A stretch of DNA of 29,613 nt from Intestinibacillus sp964580155 (GTDB taxonomy: Bacteria; Bacillota; Clostridia; Oscillospirales; Butyricicoccaceae), in contig CAZOJP010000027.1 in assembly GCA_964580155.1 (NCBI GenBank), positions 1 to 29,613 of the forward strand. The letters run 5' to 3'. Each line of letters starts with the position of its first letter. Within the stretch, counting starts at the first letter, position 1. This document shows, one piece after another, positions 23,910 to 29,613 of this stretch. A program made the translations under genes and the position numbers. A model generated the notes under the pieces. That model was given only the letters and a program-made list of their open reading frames with translations, did no database searches and was not told the DNA's origin.

Positions 23910-24731
23910 ATGCTCCCCATCGCAACCTACCGCGAGACTGCGGGTTTTCTGCGCGCACGCACGCAGGATTTTCGTCCGGAGGCATTGCTTGTGCTCGGCT
24001 CCGGCTTGGACTATCTGGCGCAGCAGTGCGCGGATGCAATCACCGTCCCGTACGATGAAATTCCGCATTTTACGCGCTCGACGGTGGCGGGGCATGCGGG
24101 CGCGCTGACCTTTGGCGTGCTGGCGGGTCGGCGCGTCCTGCTCATGCAGGGACGCATGCACATCTATGAGGGCAACAGCCCCGAGCAAAGTGCGTTTGCC
24201 ATCGGCGTCGCCAAGCTGCTCGGGGCACGTGTCGTGCTGCTCACCAATGCGGCAGGCGGCATCAATCTGGATTTCAACGAGGGCGAAATCATGCTCGTGC
24301 GCGACCATATCAACCTCTTCGCCGCGACGCCGCTCTGGGGCGCCAACTGCGAGGAGCTGGGCACGCGCTTTCCGGATATGACCCGTGCCTATACGCCGAG
24401 ATTGCAGGACGTTGCCCGCGCCGCCGCGCGCGCGGAAAACGTGCGCCTGCATGAGGGCGTGTATTTTTATGCGCCCGGCCCGCAGTACGAAACACCGGCG
24501 GAAATCCGCGCGATGCGCGCGCTCGGCGGCGACACCGTGGGCATGTCCACCGTGAACGAGGCGATCGCCGCGGTGCACTGCGGCATGGAGCTTGCGTGCC
24601 TGTCCCTGATTACCGATATGGCGGCAGGCATCAAGGAGCGCGAAATCACCCATGACGAGGTGATGGAGGTCGCCGCGCGCGCGCAGGACGATATGACGCG
24701 GCTGGTGCTGCGCATGCTTGCAATGCTTTAA
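23910..24731 (+). CDS. punA: Purine nucleoside phosphorylase, trimeric class, with Asp at the base-recognition position
   Basis: The enzyme splits purine nucleosides with phosphate into base and (deoxy)ribose-1-phosphate. This 273-residue protein has the trimeric-PNP motifs in order: VLGSGL (S31), GRMHIYEG (H84, Y86), TNAAGG, GPQYETPAE with Glu194, and VGMSTVNE. In the next motif, usually S-x-ITN, it has LITDMA with Asp236. This aligns with Asn243 of human PNP, which holds 6-oxopurines; Asp at this place favours 6-aminopurines such as adenosine and is the normal residue in methylthioadenosine phosphorylase. All other motifs say PNP. The start ATG follows AGGGGGTG. The gene is co-oriented with the zinc-ribbon gene 12 bases upstream. 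Confidence 0.93.
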   Translation: MLPIATYRETAGFLRARTQDFRPEALLVLGSGLDYLAQQCADAITVPYDEIPHFTRSTVAGHAGALTFGVLAGRRVLLMQGRMHIYEGNSPEQSAFAIGVAKLLGARVVLLTNAAGGINLDFNEGEIMLVRDHINLFAATPLWGANCEELGTRFPDMTRAYTPRLQDVARAAARAENVRLHEGVYFYAPGPQYETPAEIRAMRALGGDTVGMSTVNEAIAAVHCGMELACLSLITDMAAGIKEREITHDEVMEVAARAQDDMTRLVLRMLAML

Positions 24732-24733
24732 CG

Positions 24734-24762
24734 GCATACTTCGGTGCGCCCACCCATAAAAT
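24734..24762 (+). promoter_or_regulatory. Candidate sigma-E-type sporulation promoter before spoVB
   Basis: GCATACT (24734-24740) and CATAAAAT (24755-24762) are spaced by 14 bases, close to the Bacillus sigma-E pattern (kmATAtT, 14 bases, CATACAnT). Transcription would start near 24769, which fits translation from TTG 24796 better than from ATG 24775. Confidence 0.5.
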
Positions 24763-24795
24763 AACAGAGACCAAATGAGTAAAGGGCGTGCTATT

Positions 24796-26415
24796 TTGCA
24801 GCAGAAAAAACAGAATTTTGTCCAGGGTGCGTTCATTCTGCTTGTCGCAAACCTGGTTGTCAAAATCATCGGCGCGCTGTTCCAGATTCCGCTTAAAAAC
24901 CTGATCGGAAGCGACGGTTTCCCCGGCTTCGGTCTGTTCAGCGTGTCCTACCGCATCTATACCGCCATGCTTGTCGTGTCCACGGTCGGGCTGCCTGCCG
25001 CGCTGTCAAAAATGGTGGCGGAGGCAACCACCCTTGGAAGAGAGCATGAGGTGCGCCGCATCGTCAAGGTCGCGGCGTGTATTTTTGTGCCGCTCGGCGC
25101 GCTGTGCTCGCTCGTGCTGTTCTTCGGTGCGGACGTGCTCGCGGGTGCGATGCGCAATCCCGACGTCGCGCCCGCGCTGGCCGCGATCGCGCCGTCGGTG
25201 CTGATGGTTTCCATCCTGTCGGTGTTCCGCGGCTATTATCAGGGGCGCTCGAACATGGTGCCGACCGCGATTTCGCAGGTGATTGAATCGCTCGGCAAGC
25301 TGTGCATCGGACTCGGACTCGCCTATGTAGCGATGTCGCGCGGCATGGACGCGTCCGCGGTCGCCGCGATGACCGTGCTCGGCGTGACGGCGGGCGAGGT
25401 CGTAGCGGCGCTCTATATGCTGGGGCAGGGCGCGCTGCGCGCCAGACGCACGGCCGCCGCGCCCACGCTCAACGACAGCATACGCTCGACGGGCACGCTG
25501 TGCAAGACGCTGCTTTCGCTGTCCATTCCCATCACAATCAGCTCCGCGGTGATGAGCGTGACCGATCTCATTGACGTTGCGCTCATCGGACTGCGGCTGC
25601 AAACCTCAATCGGCATGACAAGCGACCAGGCGAATGCGCTGTACGGTGTCTATACCGGCATGGCGGTCAACTTTTTCAATCTGCCGCAGACCCTTGTGAC
25701 CGCGCTCGCGATCAGCACCCTGCCCGCGCTCGCCGGCGCGAACATCAGCCAGAATTTCACCAAGGCCCGCAAAACGATCGGCACGACTTTTCGCATGACC
25801 ATGCTCATCACGCTGCCGGCAGGCGCGGGCTTTCTCATACTGGCCGAGCCGATTTTGCGGCTTGTGTATCATTCCGATACGCGCATTGCGGGGCCGCTGA
25901 TGCAAATGCTCGGGCTTGCCGTGCCTTGCGTCGCGCTCGTTGCAATCACCAACGCGATGCTGCAGGCGTTCGGCCGAGCCGATCTGCCGCTTCTCTCCAT
26001 GTTTGCAGGCGCGCTTGTCAAGCTGGCCGGGGATTATCTGCTCATCGGAAACCCGAACGTTCAGCTCATGGGCGCGCCGATCAGCACCGTGCTGTGCTAT
26101 GCGCTGATTGCGGCACTCAATCTGTTCCATCTGCGCCGCATCACGCAGGGGCTGCCGCCGCTTGGCAAAACGGTCCTTCGGCCGCTTGCCGCGACGATTG
26201 GGATGTCCGCCGCGACGGTCATCTGCTTTCAGGCGGTCACGCGGGCGCTGCATGCGGCGCCCGGCTCGGGCGCGGATAAGCTCGCGACACTGACGGCGAT
26301 TGCAGTCGCGGTCGTCAGCTATGTGGTGCTGCTGCTTGCGCTGCGCGCGGTGGAGCGCGAGGATGTGATGATGCTGCCCGGCGGCGCAAAACTCGTAAAA
26401 TGGCTGCGGCTATAA
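24796..26415 (+). CDS. spoVB: SpoVB-like polysaccharide/lipid flippase (MATE/MOP superfamily)
   Basis: This protein of about 539 residues has some 14 membrane spans and matches SpoVB/YabM, a MurJ-like flippase of the MOP superfamily needed for spore cortex synthesis in Bacillus. The N-terminus QNFVQGAFILLVANLVVKII followed by GALFQIPL is typical, as are FRGYYQGRSNMVPTAISQ and YGVYTGMAVNFFNLPQ. I prefer TTG 24796, which has AAAGGG nine bases upstream and starts only a few residues before the conserved region. ATG 24775 is in frame but has no ribosome site and would leave almost no leader after the proposed promoter. The following mazG-hup-rqcP-yabPQ-divIC-yabR order matches the Bacillus yabM region, which supports SpoVB over general MurJ/Wzx flippases. 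Confidence 0.9.
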   Translation: MQQKKQNFVQGAFILLVANLVVKIIGALFQIPLKNLIGSDGFPGFGLFSVSYRIYTAMLVVSTVGLPAALSKMVAEATTLGREHEVRRIVKVAACIFVPLGALCSLVLFFGADVLAGAMRNPDVAPALAAIAPSVLMVSILSVFRGYYQGRSNMVPTAISQVIESLGKLCIGLGLAYVAMSRGMDASAVAAMTVLGVTAGEVVAALYMLGQGALRARRTAAAPTLNDSIRSTGTLCKTLLSLSIPITISSAVMSVTDLIDVALIGLRLQTSIGMTSDQANALYGVYTGMAVNFFNLPQTLVTALAISTLPALAGANISQNFTKARKTIGTTFRMTMLITLPAGAGFLILAEPILRLVYHSDTRIAGPLMQMLGLAVPCVALVAITNAMLQAFGRADLPLLSMFAGALVKLAGDYLLIGNPNVQLMGAPISTVLCYALIAALNLFHLRRITQGLPPLGKTVLRPLAATIGMSAATVICFQAVTRALHAAPGSGADKLATLTAIAVAVVSYVVLLLALRAVEREDVMMLPGGAKLVKWLRL

Positions 26416-26443
26416 CCGGTTTCACAACAAAGGAAGTAAAAAA

Positions 26444-27232
26444 ATGATAGATTTCGAACTAAAAGACCAGTATTGCCTGGAGGATTTGCTCCACATCATG
26501 CGTATTTTGCGCGCACCGGGCGGCTGCCCGTGGGATCGGGAGCAGGACCACAAGAGCATCCGGCGCAATTTCATCGAGGAAACCTATGAGGCCATCGAAG
26601 CCATCGACGAGGACGACGCCGAGCACCTGAAGGAAGAGCTGGGCGACGTGCTGCTGCAGGTCGTGTTCCACACCGAAATGGAGCGCGAAAAGGGCGTATT
26701 TGACCTCGACGATGTGTGCGACGGCGTGTGCAAAAAGCTCGTTTTCCGCCATCCGCATATTTTCGGCGACGTCACGGTTGCGGATTCCGACGAGGTGCTG
26801 CGCAATTGGGACGCGCTCAAACGCGTGGAAAAGAGTCAAAAGAGCTCGACGGACAGCATGGTTGCGGTCGCGCGCAGCCTGCCGCAGCTCATCCGCGCGG
26901 AAAAAATCCAGAGCAAGGCGGCGAAGGTCGGCTTTGACTGGCCGGACGCATCGGGCGCGATGGACAAGGTGCGCGAGGAGACCGAGGAGCTGACACGCGC
27001 GATGACGGGCGATGGGGACATGGAGGAGGAACTGGGCGATCTGCTGTTTGCGGCGACGAATGCCGCGCGCCTGCTCAAAATCGATCCCGAGCATGCGCTC
27101 GAGCGCACCTGCGACAAATTTATCGACCGTTTTTCCTATATCGAGCAGCAGGCCAAGGCGCAGGGAAAGCGCCTGGAGGACATGACGCTCGAGGAGATGG
27201 ACGCGCTGTGGGAGCAGGCAAAGCGCAAGTAA
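26444..27232 (+). CDS. mazG: Nucleoside triphosphate pyrophosphohydrolase MazG
   Basis: MazG hydrolyses NTPs and dNTPs to monophosphates and pyrophosphate, cleaning the pool of abnormal nucleotides. The 262-residue protein has two MazG domains. The first carries the CPWDREQDHKSIRRNFIEE start, then EExxE (E45, E46, E49) and EELGDVLLQVVFH (E64, E65, D68). The second has EETEELTRAM and EEELGDLLFAATN. The Bacillus orthologue YabN carries an extra N-terminal methylase-like domain that is absent here. AAAGGAAG precedes the start. It sits between spoVB and hup, as in the yab cluster. Confidence 0.96.
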   Translation: MIDFELKDQYCLEDLLHIMRILRAPGGCPWDREQDHKSIRRNFIEETYEAIEAIDEDDAEHLKEELGDVLLQVVFHTEMEREKGVFDLDDVCDGVCKKLVFRHPHIFGDVTVADSDEVLRNWDALKRVEKSQKSSTDSMVAVARSLPQLIRAEKIQSKAAKVGFDWPDASGAMDKVREETEELTRAMTGDGDMEEELGDLLFAATNAARLLKIDPEHALERTCDKFIDRFSYIEQQAKAQGKRLEDMTLEEMDALWEQAKRK

Positions 27233-27249
27233 AAACAAGGAGTTTATAG

Positions 27250-27525
27250 ATGAAAAAAGCCGATTTTATCACAATGATAGCAAACAAGACCGAGATGACC
27301 AAGAAGGATGCGGAAAAGGCGCTCGACGCGGTGCTCGAGTCGATTGAAGAGGTGCTGAGCGCGGGGGATAAGCTGCAGCTCATCGGCTTCGGCAGCTTTG
27401 AAGCCAAGGATCGTCCGGCGCGCACGGTGCGCAACCCCAAAACCGGCGAGAGCATGACCGTCGCGGCATCGACCGTGCCGGTGTTCAAGCCCGGCAAGCA
27501 GCTCAAGGAGAGGGTGAACGGATAA
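27250..27525 (+). CDS. hup: HU family DNA-binding protein
   Basis: HU is a small dimeric nucleoid protein that bends and packs DNA. The 91-residue protein is complete: MKKADFITMIA at the start, the beta-arm hinge GFGSFEAKDRPARTVRNPKT with its conserved Arg residues and intercalating Pro just after, and PVFKPGKQLKERVN at the end. AAGGAG lies upstream. One base separates its stop from the rqcP start, so the two are probably translated together. HU is not part of this cluster in Bacillus subtilis, but hup next to mazG is familiar in Clostridia. Confidence 0.97.
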   Translation: MKKADFITMIANKTEMTKKDAEKALDAVLESIEEVLSAGDKLQLIGFGSFEAKDRPARTVRNPKTGESMTVAASTVPVFKPGKQLKERVNG

Positions 27526-27526
27526 C

Positions 27527-27769
27527 ATGAGACTGGACAAATACCTCAAGGTCTCTCGCCTGATCAAGCGCCGCACCGTGGCGAACGACGCCTGCGATGC
27601 CGCCCGCATCGAGGTCAACGGCAAGCCTGCGAAGGCCTCCTATCAGGTCAAGGAGGGCGACATCATTGAGATTGCCTTCGGGCAGCGCACCATGAGGGTC
27701 GAGGTGCTCGCGATTGCGGAGCACGCCCTCAAGGCGGATGCCGCCGGACTGTACAGGGAGATCCTGTAA
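27527..27769 (+). CDS. rqcP: S4-domain ribosome quality-control protein RqcP (YabO)
   Basis: RqcP binds the 50S subunit during ribosome quality control and helps RqcH add alanine tails to stalled peptides. The 80-residue protein is almost one S4 RNA-binding domain: it starts MRLDKYLKVSRLIKRRTVAN, then GRxxVNG-like RIEVNGKPAKAS and VKEGDIIEIAFGQ, closely like Bacillus YabO/RqcP (about 86 residues). It starts one base after the hup stop. A strong terminator follows it, separating this housekeeping run from yabP. The related Hsp15 heat-shock protein is an alternative family name, but synteny favours RqcP. Confidence 0.95.
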   Translation: MRLDKYLKVSRLIKRRTVANDACDAARIEVNGKPAKASYQVKEGDIIEIAFGQRTMRVEVLAIAEHALKADAAGLYREIL

Positions 27770-27773
27770 AAGA

Positions 27774-27802
27774 GCATAAAGCGTCCCGTGAGCGCATAGA
27801 AA
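27774..27802 (+). promoter_or_regulatory. Candidate sigma-E-type sporulation promoter before yabP
   Basis: GCATAAA (27774-27780) and CATAGAAA (27795-27802) are 14 bases apart, the same layout as before spoVB. Six of eight positions match the -10 consensus CATACAnT. It lies inside the terminator stem-loop, so a transcript starting near 27809 would escape the hairpin's 5' arm. Confidence 0.4.
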
Positions 27803-27825
27803 TAGTGCGTAACGGGGCGTTTTTA
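27778..27825 (+). terminator. Intrinsic terminator between rqcP and yabP
   Basis: A 12-bp stem (27778-27789 with 27812-27823), with an inner CGCA/TGCG stem and GAAA-containing loop, ends in TTTTT. It closes the mazG-hup-rqcP transcript. Confidence 0.82.
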
Positions 27826-27852
27826 TTTTACGGGGAAAGCGGAGGAATGGAT

Positions 27853-28146
27853 ATGCCGAGCGAGGACAAGGCGCGCCGCGGGGGCGCGGAACTGCCGAAC
27901 AACCTGATTTTGGAGAGTCGCGCACACTTGAGCGTGACCGGCATTGTGGACGTCGAGAGCTTTGATGAGACGGTGGTGTCAATGGAGACGAGCGAGGGCA
28001 TGCTGATCGTGCGCGGCAGCGGACTGCATGTGGAAAAGCTCAATTTGGAGAACGGAGAGCTTGCGCTCACCGGCGAAATTGCATCGCTCGAATATGAGGA
28101 TCGCGCGAATGCACGCGGTGGGCTGCTTGCCAAGCTGTTTGGCTGA
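27853..28146 (+). CDS. yabP: Sporulation protein YabP
   Basis: This 97-residue protein matches YabP, a small mother-cell sporulation protein of the YabP/YqfC family. Recognisable parts are the NLILESRAHLSVTGIVDVES region, a short strand-rich core (MLIVRGSGLHVEKLNLENGE) and the C-terminal LLAKLFG, like FFSKLFK in Bacillus. YabP works together with YabQ; the molecular role is unknown. ATG 27853 is chosen because GGAGG (27841-27845) is seven bases away; ATG 27847 would be almost touching that site. The stop overlaps the yabQ start by one base. It follows a terminator and a candidate sigma-E promoter. Confidence 0.92.
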   Translation: MPSEDKARRGGAELPNNLILESRAHLSVTGIVDVESFDETVVSMETSEGMLIVRGSGLHVEKLNLENGELALTGEIASLEYEDRANARGGLLAKLFG

Positions 28147-28592
28147 TGGAAATTTCAATCGCGGTGCAGACGCTCGTGTTTCTCAAGTCCATCCTGCTCG
28201 GCACCGCGCTGGGTGTCATTTACGATGTGCTGCGCGCCGCGCGCCGCACTGCGCGCGCCGGCGTTGGCGCGACCGCCGCATATGACGCGCTTTTTTGGAT
28301 GATCTTGCTTCCGGCACTGTTCGTGTTCGTGCTCACTGCGGCAAACGGAGAGGGGAGAGGATACATCCTGCTGGGTATGACGCTGGGCGGTGCGTTGTAT
28401 TTTTTGACGCTGTCGCCCCCGCTGCTCACCCTGCTGTGCTGGTTGAGCCGCATGCTGCGCACGCTCGGCCGCATACCGCGCCGCGTGTGCATGCGCGTGA
28501 AGGAATTTACCGAAAAGCACCTGCATTGGGTGGATCCTGATAAAAAAATCAAAAAGAATTTGCAAAAGCTCTTCCATTTCCATGGAAAGTAG
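28146..28592 (+). CDS. yabQ: Spore cortex biosynthesis membrane protein YabQ
   Basis: YabQ is a membrane protein needed for spore cortex formation in Bacillus. This 148-residue protein has the family layout: an N-terminal span with LKSILLGTALGVIYDVLRAARR, two or three further spans (FWMILLPALFVFVLT; GMTLGGALYFLTLSP), and a basic C-terminal tail rich in Lys and Arg on the cytoplasmic side. The GxxxGxxYDxxR motif at the first loop is typical. ATG 28146 overlaps the yabP stop (TGATG). It is in its expected place before divIC. Confidence 0.92.
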   Translation: MEISIAVQTLVFLKSILLGTALGVIYDVLRAARRTARAGVGATAAYDALFWMILLPALFVFVLTAANGEGRGYILLGMTLGGALYFLTLSPPLLTLLCWLSRMLRTLGRIPRRVCMRVKEFTEKHLHWVDPDKKIKKNLQKLFHFHGK

Positions 28593-28648
28593 TTTAAACT
28601 ATAGGGGATAGTATAGTGACCCAATCAGGCAAAGCGGGAGGGCGAATC

Positions 28649-28939
28649 GTGAAAAGCAAAAAAAAGCGCCGCGTGCCGGCAATCGTCAAGATGGCACTGT
28701 TTTGCTTTGCACTCTATGCTGCCGTTTCGCTCATCCACCTGCAAATCAAAATCAGTGACAAGAGCGTGCGCATTGCACAGCTTGATGCGGAAATTCGGGA
28801 GCGCACCATGCAAAACGAAACGCTTCGCAGCGTGATTGAAAAGGGTGCGTCGGATGAGGACATCGCCTCGGTTGCGCGCAGCAAGCTGGGGTACGCATAT
28901 CCGCAGGAGCGCGTATTCATCGATGCTTCAAGTCAGTGA
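28649..28939 (+). CDS. divIC: Septum formation initiator, DivIC/FtsB-like
   Basis: DivIC is a single-span division protein that forms the DivIB-DivIC-FtsL complex at the septum. The 96-residue protein has a short basic cytoplasmic start (KSKKKRR), one membrane span (about residues 10-30), a coiled coil (about residues 33-62), and the conserved end LGYAYPQERVF. GTG 28649 is chosen for the GGGAGGG site seven bases upstream; an in-frame GTG at 28616, 11 codons earlier, after GGGGAT, is possible. In the Bacillus order it also follows yabQ. No convincing promoter is seen directly upstream. Confidence 0.9.
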   Translation: MKSKKKRRVPAIVKMALFCFALYAAVSLIHLQIKISDKSVRIAQLDAEIRERTMQNETLRSVIEKGASDEDIASVARSKLGYAYPQERVFIDASSQ

Positions 28940-28998
28940 TAAAACACAGACTATCCTATTAAAAATAATGAAAAAGCATGGAGGACGGAACGGAAGAT

Positions 28999-29448
28999 AT
29001 GGGTTTGGTTATAGGTTCGATCTTGGAGGGAACGGTTACTGGAATCACCAAGTTTGGTGCTTTTGTGTCGTTGCCGGAGGGAAAATCGGGAATGGTGCAC
29101 ATCTCTGAGGTCGCCAACTCCTATGTCAATGATATCAAAGACTTCCTTACGGAAGGTCAGCAGGTCTCCGTCAAAATTATCAACGTCGATAACGAGGGCA
29201 GAATCAATCTGTCCATCAAAAAGGCGCAGCCGCAGGATGCGGCACCGCAGCCCGCGCCGCGTCCGGCGTTTGAGCGCCGTCCCCCGCGTCCGCGCGGCGG
29301 CGCACCCCGCGGTGCGCGTCAGCCGGTCGATCCCGCGTCTATGACGTTTGAGGATAAGCTCAAAATGTTCATGCAGGACAGCGAAAGCCGCCTGTCTGAC
29401 ATCAAGCATAACAACGACCGCAAAAGCGGCGCGCGCAGAAAGAAATAG
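28999..29448 (+). CDS. yabR: S1-domain RNA-binding protein YabR
   Basis: This 149-residue protein has one S1 RNA-binding domain in residues about 1-70: IGSILEGTVTGITKFGAFVS, then KSGMVHISEVANSYVNDI and VKIINVDNEGRINLSIKKA. A Pro/Arg/Ala-rich linker follows (about residues 75-115), then a short helix and a basic end (ARRKK). It corresponds to Bacillus YabR, a general-stress-type S1 protein with no settled function. ATG 28999 aligns with the start of YabR; ATG 28978, seven codons earlier, lacks a ribosome site. It ends the yab cluster and has a terminator right after. Confidence 0.92.
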   Translation: MGLVIGSILEGTVTGITKFGAFVSLPEGKSGMVHISEVANSYVNDIKDFLTEGQQVSVKIINVDNEGRINLSIKKAQPQDAAPQPAPRPAFERRPPRPRGGAPRGARQPVDPASMTFEDKLKMFMQDSESRLSDIKHNNDRKSGARRKK

Positions 29449-29454
29449 CCACTT

Positions 29455-29482
29455 AAAACCGAGGTTCGCCTCGGTTTTCTTT
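29455..29482 (+). terminator. Intrinsic terminator after yabR
   Basis: A perfect 10-bp stem (29455-29464 with 29469-29478) with the stable TTCG loop ends in TTTTCTTT. Confidence 0.92.
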
Positions 29483-29514
29483 CCGTAAAGCGCATTTGCA
29501 CACAACCTCACAGC

Positions 29515-29547
29515 AAAAAAATGGCGCCCCTCCGATGGAGAGACGCC
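29515..29547 (-). terminator. Minus-strand intrinsic terminator at the right edge
   Basis: Read leftward, an 11-bp stem (29547-29537 with 29533-29523, three-base loop) is followed by one A and seven T. As minus-strand RNA all 11 pairs form, two of them G-U; as plus-strand RNA those two become C-A mismatches and no T run follows. This shows the direction. Confidence 0.75.
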
Positions 29548-29613
29548 TAAAAGTAGGATTGTGGGGATAAAGATATGAACGGTGCATCGGTGATTTCCAT
29601 CACCATGACTATA
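29547..29613 (-). CDS. Possible C-terminal end of a leftward gene (partial)
   Basis: Directly upstream of the minus-strand terminator, the minus-strand frame from 29612 reads IVMVMEITDAPFISLSPQSYF (shown as 21 residues: I, then VMVMEITDAPFISLSPQSYF) and stops with TAG at 29547-29549, whose last base is the first base of the stem. Stop and terminator fit each other well, but 21 codons are too few to name a protein, and the codons used are AT-richer than in neighbours. A plus-strand start at ATG 29575 (GGGGAT upstream) is a weaker alternative. Confidence 0.35.
   Translation of the reverse strand, partial: IVMVMEITDAPFISLSPQSYF

Noticed and set aside
27250..27525. hup between mazG and rqcP as an insertion by transfer
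   Set aside because: Base composition and spacing match the neighbours, and hup next to mazG is familiar in Clostridia, so it is ordinary.
29575..29613. Rightward gene starting at ATG 29575
   Set aside because: GGGGAT upstream is a possible ribosome site, but the strand-specific terminator and matching stop codon support a leftward gene better. Only 13 codons are visible.

Overview
The window is chromosomal DNA from a GC-rich, endospore-forming member of the Clostridia. Oscillospirales (Butyricicoccus/Agathobaculum-like) is my guess from gene content only. The evidence is the Bacillus-like block spoVB-mazG-hup-rqcP-yabP-yabQ-divIC-yabR, a DUF4364 gene, HemZ, a bifunctional Rel protein, strong AGGAGG-type ribosome sites, and many 4-base stop/start overlaps. 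I see no insertion sequence, prophage, CRISPR array, rRNA or tRNA. The content is housekeeping, vitamin salvage and sporulation genes, and I found no convincing new multi-gene system.

Left part (1-3200): the 3' end of groEL reads rightward into a two-way terminator. It faces a leftward set: a sugar-phosphate isomerase/epimerase-like gene, and a tightly overlapped DUF4364-lrgA-lrgB operon. Divergent promoters sit near 3210-3340. Rightward from there run a GNAT acetyltransferase, radC, uvrB and uvrA (3377-9543). uvrA is intact in sequence on both sides but has a single-base frameshift at its second Walker A motif.

Thiamin salvage block (9597-15325): a sigma-A-type promoter, a TPP riboswitch and an intrinsic terminator precede thiD, thiW, thiM, tenA and an ABC transporter of the ThiZ-ThiX-ThiY type; a terminator closes the block. 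Together they would import thiazole and pyrimidine precursors, free HMP from damaged thiamin, and phosphorylate both halves. The joining enzyme ThiE and the de novo enzyme ThiC are not in the window.

Middle block (15530-23385): a good promoter drives recJ, relA/spoT, dtd, a glyoxalase-II-like hydrolase, hemZ and a uridine-kinase-like gene. These cover DNA repair, stringent response, tRNA proofreading, heme-type radical SAM chemistry and nucleoside salvage. A second promoter (23418) then drives a coiled-coil zinc-ribbon protein and a purine nucleoside phosphorylase whose base-recognition Asn is replaced by Asp.

Sporulation/division block (24734-29482): spoVB, mazG, hup, rqcP, a terminator, yabP, yabQ, divIC and yabR follow the Bacillus subtilis yabM-yabR order with hup inserted. 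Two promoter-like sequences resembling the mother-cell sigma-E consensus lie exactly before spoVB and yabP, the two points where sporulation genes begin. After the yabR terminator, a minus-strand terminator and the last codons of a leftward gene suggest the synteny breaks at the right edge.
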